From NCBI GenBank assembly GCA_003219345.1, contig QHOP01000171.1:1-9961 (forward strand): a DNA stretch of 9,961 nucleotides. The letters run 5' to 3'. The notes beneath the pieces are model-generated. The model made no database searches. It worked only from the letters and a program-made list of their open reading frames with translations, and had not been told where the DNA came from. The position numbers and the translations under genes are program-made. Source of the DNA: Verrucomicrobiota bacterium (lineage in GTDB: Bacteria; Verrucomicrobiota; Verrucomicrobiia; Limisphaerales; AV2). This document shows, in pieces, positions 1-4,782 of this stretch (within the stretch, counting starts at the first letter, position 1; each line of letters begins with the position of its first letter).

Positions 1-645
1 CTTAGACCCACTGCCGACCTCTTCCGGAGTCATTTCAGTCGCGGTCTGCGTCTCGGTTCCCCTCCTGGGAGGAGTCTGGGGTGGGTTCCCTCCGGCCAAC
101 AGTCTCCCCAATGCGGCGTTCTCACTCGGATGAATAATTTCTGCCGGGCGCAAGCGTTCGAGTTCGGTCATCAGCGCCGTTTCATTTTCCAGTTCGGTCG
201 CCTTGAAATCGCTCGTGGTGAAATCAACGAGCGCAAGGCCGAACATCTTGCCGCTCTGATAGATAGCCGCGAGGTAATTATTCCGCTCGGCACTGAGCAA
301 TCGCTCGTCGAAATGCGTGCCGGGACTGAGGATTTGTGTGACGGCGCGCTTGACGAGCTGGCCGGGCCGCGGGTCCTCCATCTGGTCGCAGATGGCGACC
401 TTGCGCCCGGCCTTGAGCAGTCGCGCGATGTAGGCGCTGGCCGCGTGCCAGGGAATGCCGCACATCGGCACGACGCCGCGTTTGGTGAGCGCAACATTGA
501 GCAGTTGCGCGCCGGTTTCCGCATCCTCGAAAAAGAGTTCGTAAAAATCCCCGAGCCGGAAGAGCAGCAAGGCGTCTTTGGGCAGTTCGCTTTTGATGCG
601 GCGGTACTGCGCCATCATCGGAGTGAGTTGAGTGTCGCTGCCCAT
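1..645 (-). CDS. mutS: DNA mismatch repair protein MutS, N-terminal part (runs off the left edge)
   Basis: MutS binds base mismatches and small loops in DNA and, with MutL, starts their repair in the cytoplasm. The visible 215 residues cover mismatch-recognition domain I and the start of the connector domain. Residues 8-14 (TPMMAQY) and 26-38 (LLLFRLGDFYELF) are the family signature. F34-x-E36 is the Phe-x-Glu pair that contacts the mismatched base. VALTKR followed by VPMCGIPWHA is also a MutS hallmark. The ATPase and clamp domains lie outside the window. ATG at 645 is the only reasonable start: a TAG in frame at 748-750 is followed by no ATG, GTG or TTG before it. No clear Shine-Dalgarno precedes it. 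The gene is transcribed divergently from the plus-strand genes. Residues 187-196 (NPPQTPPRRG) look like an inserted repeat in a poorly conserved loop. The frame is open up to the window edge, so nothing here suggests inactivation. Confidence 0.96.
   Translation of the reverse strand, partial: MGSDTQLTPMMAQYRRIKSELPKDALLLFRLGDFYELFFEDAETGAQLLNVALTKRGVVPMCGIPWHAASAYIARLLKAGRKVAICDQMEDPRPGQLVKRAVTQILSPGTHFDERLLSAERNNYLAAIYQSGKMFGLALVDFTTSDFKATELENETALMTELERLRPAEIIHPSENAALGRLLAGGNPPQTPPRRGTETQTATEMTPEEVGSGSK
58..87. repeat. Short palindromic repeat lying in frame inside mutS
   Basis: The stretch contains a small inverted repeat, CTCCT-GGG-AGGAG at 62-74, followed by TCTGGGGTGGGTT. In the mutS frame it encodes NPPQTPPRRG, a proline- and arginine-rich stretch that does not look like MutS sequence. 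From general knowledge it resembles dispersed elements in PVC genomes whose translation contains NPPLTPPRRG-like peptides; I cannot confirm copies elsewhere from one window. The following residues (TETQTATEMTPEEVGSGSK) are also low-complexity and may belong to the same insertion-tolerant loop. Confidence 0.5.
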
Positions 646-839
646 CGCGCCAAACGATAGCGGGGAAACTTTTTCCGGTCGAAGAAATTTTTTTTTGTGC
701 GCCCAATAAATTTTGAAATTAAAACTGGTCAGAAAAATTTTTTTCCACTACAACTCTGTCGCGGACCAGACGTTTACGTTCTTTTCAAACATTTTTGGCA
801 ACAGTATTAGAACCTAAAACAGAACGGAGGTGAAAATCT
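646..839. promoter_or_regulatory. A/T-rich divergent intergenic region between mutS and the lysine-rich micro-ORF
   Basis: This spacer is clearly richer in A and T than the rest of the window and holds several A and T runs, for example around 688-697 and 735-744. Both flanking genes read away from it, so promoters for both must lie here or further upstream. I see no convincing -35/-10 pair. The best plus-strand -10-like hexamer is TATTAG at 805-810, without a good -35 partner. The A/T runs suggest curved DNA or an upstream promoter element, which is inference only. Confidence 0.4.
826..833 (+). promoter_or_regulatory. Strong Shine-Dalgarno for the lysine-rich micro-ORF
   Basis: GGAGGTGA is close to a full anti-Shine-Dalgarno match and lies 6 nt before the GTG at 840 (9 nt when counted from GGAGG). 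It is the clearest ribosome binding site in the window; none of the larger genes has one this good. It is the main reason to treat the short reading frame downstream as translated. Confidence 0.6.
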
Positions 840-887
840 GTGGCCGCTAAAAAGAAAAAGAAAAGATCCGGCAAAAAAAAGAAATAG
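840..887 (+). CDS. 15-residue lysine-rich micro-ORF
   Basis: GTG at 840 opens a frame that ends at TAG 885-887 and encodes MAAKKKKKRSGKKKK. Nine of 15 residues are lysine and one is arginine, so the peptide would be very basic. Translation is supported by the near-perfect Shine-Dalgarno at 826-833 and by a clean stop. Lysine codons mix AAA and AAG rather than forming a simple A run, which argues weakly for selection at protein level. I do not recognise a family. Possible roles are a nucleic-acid- or ribosome-binding peptide, or a leader whose poly-lysine translation stalls ribosomes and affects downstream expression. It could also be a chance frame in A-rich DNA. The next coding remnant downstream is the decayed exonuclease at 984. 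Confidence 0.5.
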   Translation: MAAKKKKKRSGKKKK

Positions 888-912
888 TTGTTCCTTAACA
901 CGCAACCAAGGA

Positions 913-946
913 CGACAGGTCCCGGCTTCACAGGTTGGGCCTGTCG
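913..946 (+). terminator. Hairpin downstream of the micro-ORF, possible terminator or attenuator
   Basis: CGACAGG (913-919) pairs with CCTGTCG (940-946). A T-G wobble and two C-G pairs extend it to a stem of about 10 bp with a loop of about 14-16 nt. No T run follows, so it is not a classical intrinsic terminator. A second hairpin follows at 958-984 (GGACTG 961-966 with CAGTCC 975-980, extended by three pairs across a bulged T); it reaches the first base of the ATG at 984. Together they could end or attenuate a transcript coming from the micro-ORF, but this rests on pairing alone. Confidence 0.25.
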
Positions 947-983
947 CCCGGGTTGTCTGCGGACTGTTCCCGCGCAGTCCTGC

Positions 984-1308
984 ATGGCCAAATTCATTTC
1001 TGACATCGAAACCTCCGCCTTGCCACTGGAGAATTTCGAGGAGACCCAACAGGCATACGTCTTTCGCGAGGTGGAAAACTTCCCGATGATGCCGCGGGCG
1101 AGGCGCGGGGCGACGGTTCAACCTCGATTTCTACTGCAGAGCGTTCGGCGTCGAGTCACCCAAGAGTCAGGGCGTCAGCGGGATGGACGTAACCCGTCTG
1201 GTGGCAGAGGGCCGTTACCGCGACACCGCCGAGTATTGCCTGCGCGACGTGCGGGCAACCTTGCAGCTTTACCACATCTGGAAGGAACGACTGGCCGGCA
1301 TCAAATGA
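984..1308 (+). pseudogene. Decayed PolB-related 3'-5' exonuclease, internal deletion with frame change
   Basis: Two parts of one recognisable gene remain. From ATG 984 the frame encodes MAKFISDIETSALPLENF and continues to REVENF near 1082; D7-x-E9 is exonuclease motif I of the DEDD superfamily. From about 1096, in another frame, the DNA encodes RRFNLDFYCRAFGVESPKS, then AEYCLRDVRATLQLY and GIK, ending at TGA 1306-1308. The Y-C-L-R-D stretch is the YxxxD motif III. The middle of the domain, with motif II, is missing: about 104 residues remain of a family usually near 230-250. A TGA at 1087-1089 closes the second frame upstream, so no single product can be made. The family is the predicted 3'-5' exonuclease related to the PolB exonuclease domain, recognised from memory. 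The N-terminal part happens to share its frame with the HEAT gene at 1305, so a naive call would fuse them. Confidence 0.8.
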
Positions 1309-2630
1309 GCGCCAGCCCCGAACGCAGAAGTTGGTTTGGTACGCAAGCCGCGAAACGGAAACGGCTTCCCTGGCTTGCGATCAGTGGGGCACTCATTGCG
1401 TTACTCGCGCTCGCCGCTGTTCTGATTAAGCGTGAACCGGTTTATCAGGGCAAACCGGTGAGCTTCTGGATCGCAGGTCTGGCCGCACATGATGCTCGTA
1501 ATCAGGAGGTGTTGGCAGATATGGGTTCTTCCGCGGTTCCGTACGTTGTCAGAGCGTTGAAAAGCGAGGAGGGTGGGGTCATAAAGTCGATCGAACTCGG
1601 GTGGCACAGGCTCTGGATCAGACTCCCGGGACCTCTGCAACGACTCCTCCCGAATCCGACGCTTCGCACAGGAATTGATCGACGTGACTTGATCTACGTT
1701 CTGCGCGCCATGGGACCAGCGGCAGAACCGGCCGTTCCGGTGTTGGCTCAGGAGCTGAAGGATTCGGATTCAAATTATCGAATCGCGGTCGTGCGTGCGC
1801 TGGGTCAAGTCGGACGGAATAAACCTGGGCGCACGGTTCCAATACTGGTCGGCAGCCTGGCTGATGCAGCAGGAAATGTCCGGGGAGCCGCAGCCTATGC
1901 CCTAGGAGAATTCAAAGAGAATGCGCGGCTGGCCATTCCGCAATTGCTCCATAACCTCCGCGATCCGGACGGCGAAGCGCGCTGGACGGCGGCTTTTGCT
2001 TTGGGTGAACTGGGTCCGCTTGCCCGGGGCACCGTACCCGCGTTGACCGAGTCGCTCAATGACACAAATCCGGTTGCACGAGCCTACGCCGGATTTGCGC
2101 TCTGGAAAATTACCGGTGAGACCAATCAGACGATCGCAACACTGGTTGAAATTCTGAAAGGAAACGATGCCGCAGCGCGCTTGCCTGCGACGGGTTTGCT
2201 GTCGAGGATGGGGCCCACCGCCAGGACAGCGCTGCCGGTACTGAGAGAGACGCTGAAAGATGACGACCAGTTGGTACGCGCCTTTGCAGCACGCGCGATC
2301 TGGCGAACAGAACAAAGCGCCGATATCGCACTCCCGGTGTTCCTCGAAGCGCTCAAGAGCGATCAGCGTTATGGGCGAGGAAGGGTAGTCGGGTTTATAG
2401 GCGAGCTTGGTTCAGCGGCAGCAACGGCGGTTCCAGCGCTGGTCGAAGCCTTGCGCGATGAAGACAATTCGATTCGCGCAGAAGCTGCCCATGCGCTCGG
2501 CGAAATCAAATCAGAATCCGCAGATGTTTCCGCCGCTCTGAGAAAGGCGTTGAGCGATGATTTCCCCGGTGTTCGGAAATCGGCGGCTGACGCCCTCAGG
2601 AAAATCTCCGCCAGCTCACGAGCAGAATAG
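1305..2630 (+). CDS. Membrane-anchored HEAT-repeat protein (first of a tandem pair)
   Basis: The 441-residue product has a short basic N-terminus (AAKRKR, 15-20), one membrane segment (about 21-41) and a large extracytoplasmic HEAT-repeat domain. Just after the membrane comes REPVYQGKPVSFW (43-55), a juncture motif shared with the next gene. The repeats run from about residue 60 to the end with spacing near 35-40 residues; clear units carry AVPVLAQELKDSD, RTVPILVGSLAD, LAIPQLLHNLRDPD, TVPALTESLND, ALPVLRETLKDDD and AVPALVEALRDED. HEAT solenoids bind partner proteins; no catalytic residues are visible and the partner is unknown. ATG 1305 overlaps the TGA of the decayed exonuclease (ATGA), suggesting former translational coupling. 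The frame stays open to 888, but that upstream part is exonuclease remnant and spacer, so I reject a longer protein. No strong ribosome binding site is seen. Confidence 0.85.
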   Translation: MSASPERRSWFGTQAAKRKRLPWLAISGALIALLALAAVLIKREPVYQGKPVSFWIAGLAAHDARNQEVLADMGSSAVPYVVRALKSEEGGVIKSIELGWHRLWIRLPGPLQRLLPNPTLRTGIDRRDLIYVLRAMGPAAEPAVPVLAQELKDSDSNYRIAVVRALGQVGRNKPGRTVPILVGSLADAAGNVRGAAAYALGEFKENARLAIPQLLHNLRDPDGEARWTAAFALGELGPLARGTVPALTESLNDTNPVARAYAGFALWKITGETNQTIATLVEILKGNDAAARLPATGLLSRMGPTARTALPVLRETLKDDDQLVRAFAARAIWRTEQSADIALPVFLEALKSDQRYGRGRVVGFIGELGSAAATAVPALVEALRDEDNSIRAEAAHALGEIKSESADVSAALRKALSDDFPGVRKSAADALRKISASSRAE

Positions 2631-2694
2631 ACTTCTGGTCGGTGCACCATCTTTGCCCTCGCCGATTGCAGGAATTGCCCGATATTCTGTCGAG

Positions 2695-3663
2695 TTGAAA
2701 AGGCGTTTCGCCATTGTAGGTGCCGTCGCGCTGATAATTATGAGCGCGCTGGTGTTTTGGCGCAACCGCGGGCCGCGCTACGAAGGCAAGCCGGCCGGTT
2801 ATTGGGTTGAGCAACTGCTGCACGACAATGCCAAAGCGCACCAGGCATTACAGAAGATCGGTCCCGCCGCTGTGCCGGCCCTGGCGGAGGCGGTGAGCAG
2901 AAGGAGAGGCCGGGTCTGGGCACAGCTCGAAGCGTGGCGCCCGAAACTGCCGGCGTTCATCGCAAGGAAAATCCCGCGTCGCGCGCTGGACCAGTTGCTT
3001 CAGGAACGCGCGATCGAGGTCCTATATCAGTTTGGGCCGACGGCGGCGCCCGCGGTGCCGGCGCTGGTTGGAGTTGAGGCCAGCCTCAACGATTTTATCG
3101 GCTTTGGCGCCGCGGGGCTGGCCCGCGCGACGCTGCTGCAAATCGGGCCGGCCGGACTGCCTTACCTCATCAGGACGCTGCAAAGCAACGACCCGAAAAT
3201 CCGAGCGAAAGCCGCTTCGTACATTGGCCACCTCGGCCCGGAAGCCGGAGCGGCCGCTCCCGCGCTGGCCAAGGCGTTGCAAGACGCCATCCCCGCAGTG
3301 CGGAGCTCCGCGGTCATCGCCCTCGCCCAGATCGGTCCGCCGGCCAGTGCGGCGCTTCCCGAACTCGAAGCTGCGCTGCACCTGGATGATGACTACTTCC
3401 GGTTGCAGGCGATCGACGCGTTGTGGAAGGTCGGCCGCCAATCCGAAACGACGGTGCCCATCCTGATAAAAATTCTCAGCGATCGGAACAACCCGAACCG
3501 CGCCGGCGCGGCGATCCTGCTCGGCGAAATGGGTTCTGCCGCCAAAGCCGCGGGGCCAGCCCTGACCGACGTGTTGCGCGAGGAGTTCAGTTATACGCGG
3601 GTGAAGGCGGAGGAAGCGTTGAGGCAAATCCAGGCGCGACCGAAAACACCAGTATCACCTTGA
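2695..3663 (+). CDS. Membrane-anchored HEAT-repeat protein (second of a tandem pair)
   Basis: The 322-residue product mirrors its upstream neighbour. It has a basic start (MKRRF), a membrane segment (about 5-22), then PRYEGKPAGYW (27-37), matching Y-[QE]-G-K-P-x2-[FY]-W of the first protein, and a HEAT-repeat domain to the end. Repeat units include AAPALAKALQDAIPAVRSSA, ALPELEAALHLDDDYFRLQA and TVPILIKILSDRNNPNRAGA. The role is presumably protein binding at the membrane; nothing enzymatic is visible. The start is uncertain. TTG 2695 gives a typical short N-terminus directly before the membrane segment. The frame is open from ATG 2557, which would add 46 unconvincing residues and overlap the upstream gene by 74 nt. 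With the TTG start the gap is 64 nt, so one transcript for both genes is likely. The pair probably arose by duplication and diverged; the second copy has higher GC and fewer repeats. Confidence 0.8.
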   Translation: MKRRFAIVGAVALIIMSALVFWRNRGPRYEGKPAGYWVEQLLHDNAKAHQALQKIGPAAVPALAEAVSRRRGRVWAQLEAWRPKLPAFIARKIPRRALDQLLQERAIEVLYQFGPTAAPAVPALVGVEASLNDFIGFGAAGLARATLLQIGPAGLPYLIRTLQSNDPKIRAKAASYIGHLGPEAGAAAPALAKALQDAIPAVRSSAVIALAQIGPPASAALPELEAALHLDDDYFRLQAIDALWKVGRQSETTVPILIKILSDRNNPNRAGAAILLGEMGSAAKAAGPALTDVLREEFSYTRVKAEEALRQIQARPKTPVSP

Positions 3664-3686
3664 GGAATGGTGCATTCGATTGCGGA

Positions 3687-3714
3687 TTGTTTTTTCCCCG
3701 CGACCGGCTATGCT
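3687..3714 (+). promoter_or_regulatory. Possible promoter for the prepilin-like gene
   Basis: TTGTTT (3687-3692) and TATGCT (3709-3714) sit 16 nt apart in the 81-nt gap after the second HEAT gene and 30 nt before the ATG at 3745. The hexamers match the sigma-70 consensus at 3 or 4 of 6 and 4 of 6 positions. The call rests on sequence resemblance only. Confidence 0.3.
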
Positions 3715-3744
3715 GTGCGGCCTCGGCAAGGCAAGTCCTGTTTC

Positions 3745-4782
3745 ATGAAGACCAAGACCAGCGGGTCGCCGGCGCTTTCCGAACATGGTTTCACACGCGT
3801 CGAGTTGACGGCGGTGATTATCGCCGTCGCGTTCCTGGGCGCGCTCGTGTTGCCCGCACTGGCGAAAGGGCACGCCGGTTCGCGCACCGTGGTCTGTTTG
3901 AACAACCATCGCCAGCTTGCGCGGTCCTGCCTTCTTTATTCCCAGGACGTTAATGGTCGGTTGCCGAATAATTATTCCCTTCCGGCGACGGAAACCGCGA
4001 TCTCCACTGGGGCTTTCGACAACTGGGTCAACAACATCATGACGTGGGGTGCCAGCGCAAGTCTGGATGACGTCAGCAACACGAACGTGGCGTGGGCGGA
4101 GAATGGACCATTGTCTCCTTACCTCCACTCCAACATCAGCTTTTTCAAATGTTCTGCGGATATTTATCTTGGCGCTGCTCAACGACAGAAGCGTTGGAGC
4201 GCGCGCTTGCGAAGTGTTTCGATGAACGGTTTTTTCGGATTGACCGATACGAATCCGAGTTCGCTTTCGGGCCGGAGTTGGGCCGAAGGCGGCAAGTATC
4301 GGCAATTTTTGAAAACCACGGACGTTCCCATTCCGGCAATGACGTGGCTCACGATTGATGAGCACGCAGACAGCGTCAATGACGGCTTCTTTATAGTGTC
4401 TGCCACGGCAACATCATGGGGAGACCTTCCCGCCTCCTACCATGAGGGAGCATGTGGATTCTCTTTCGCAGATGGACACTCGGAGATGCACAAGTGGTTG
4501 AGCGCCACGTCCCGGTATCCTGTTAAATACATTTTCTCAACGAGATCCTTCGACGCCGCAGGCAGGAAAGATTTCCAGTGGTACAAGGATCGGCTGCAGC
4601 TTATTCATTCGGGTTTCGTCATTCTTTTGACATTCGTCATTCGGGTTTCGTCATTTCCCGGCCACCCATTTGAGGCTGTTCCGCAAAATCGTCTTGTAAG
4701 CTTCCAATTCGTGCGCCTTGCCGTCGTGGCCGAGCGCGATGCACACAATCCGGGCCTTTGGATGCTTCACGACCCAAACTGA
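3745..4782 (+). CDS. Prepilin-like protein with N-terminal cleavage/methylation motif and H-X9-DG
   Basis: The N-terminus SEHG|FTRVELTAVI is a type IV prepilin/pseudopilin signal: cleavage is expected after G15, F16 becomes the new N-terminus and E20 is the +5 glutamate. Residues 21-40 form the hydrophobic helix. The globular part holds VVCLNNHRQLA and SQDVNGRLPNNY, typical of the numerous verrucomicrobial and planctomycete members. Near the end is H-X9-DG (H233, D243-G244, in FSFADGHSEMHKW). Such proteins are processed by the prepilin peptidase and act with a type II secretion or pilus-like machine; their exact job is unknown. ATG 3745 gives MKTKT and a 15-residue leader. ATG 3667 would give an atypical 41-residue leader. 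The 3' end is odd: family-like sequence stops near DFQWYKDRLQ (about residue 285), then the frame runs through a short repeat at 4605-4655 and about 43 further codons antisense to the next gene. The native stop was probably lost, so the 345-residue length is likely inflated. Confidence 0.85.
   Translation: MKTKTSGSPALSEHGFTRVELTAVIIAVAFLGALVLPALAKGHAGSRTVVCLNNHRQLARSCLLYSQDVNGRLPNNYSLPATETAISTGAFDNWVNNIMTWGASASLDDVSNTNVAWAENGPLSPYLHSNISFFKCSADIYLGAAQRQKRWSARLRSVSMNGFFGLTDTNPSSLSGRSWAEGGKYRQFLKTTDVPIPAMTWLTIDEHADSVNDGFFIVSATATSWGDLPASYHEGACGFSFADGHSEMHKWLSATSRYPVKYIFSTRSFDAAGRKDFQWYKDRLQLIHSGFVILLTFVIRVSSFPGHPFEAVPQNRLVSFQFVRLAVVAERDAHNPGLWMLHDPN
4605..4655. repeat. Direct repeat pair TCATTCGGGTTTCGTCATT between convergent genes
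   Basis: Two identical 19-bp copies lie at 4605-4623 and 4637-4655, offset by 32 bp. The linker between them contains a partial copy (ATTCGTCATT). The right copy covers the TGA stop (4651-4653) of the minus-strand dehydrogenase, and both copies are read through by the plus-strand prepilin-like gene. From general knowledge, degenerate strings built from ATTCGTCATTCGGG are common between genes in some PVC genomes; this window alone cannot show that. Confidence 0.7.

Noticed and set aside
130..660. Plus-strand open frame of 176 codons
   Set aside because: It lies antisense to mutS, whose minus-strand frame encodes an unmistakable MutS N-terminus. The plus-strand product resembles nothing.
725..769. 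Inverted repeat CTGGTC (725-730) and GACCAG (764-769) as a possible operator
   Set aside because: Six-base arms 33 nt apart are expected by chance at this scale, and the flanking bases do not extend the pairing.
873..898. A-AAA-AAG slippery heptamer at 875-881 in the micro-ORF, possible programmed -1 frameshift
   Set aside because: The motif is in the right frame, but a -1 shift reaches TAA at 896-898 and adds only EIVVP. Likely a by-product of lysine codons.
3032..3466. Plus-strand 144-codon frame inside the second HEAT gene
   Set aside because: Its product is an arginine- and serine-rich shadow of the HEAT reading frame.
3667..3744. Earlier ATG start for the prepilin-like protein
   Set aside because: It would put 41 residues before the cleavage site, and the GAGGA directly touches the ATG, leaving no proper spacing. 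MKTKT at 3745 is typical of the family.
4605..4655. Direct repeats considered as a CRISPR-like array
   Set aside because: Only two 19-bp copies with a 13-bp linker, and the linker itself is repeat-derived. There are no spacers or cas genes.
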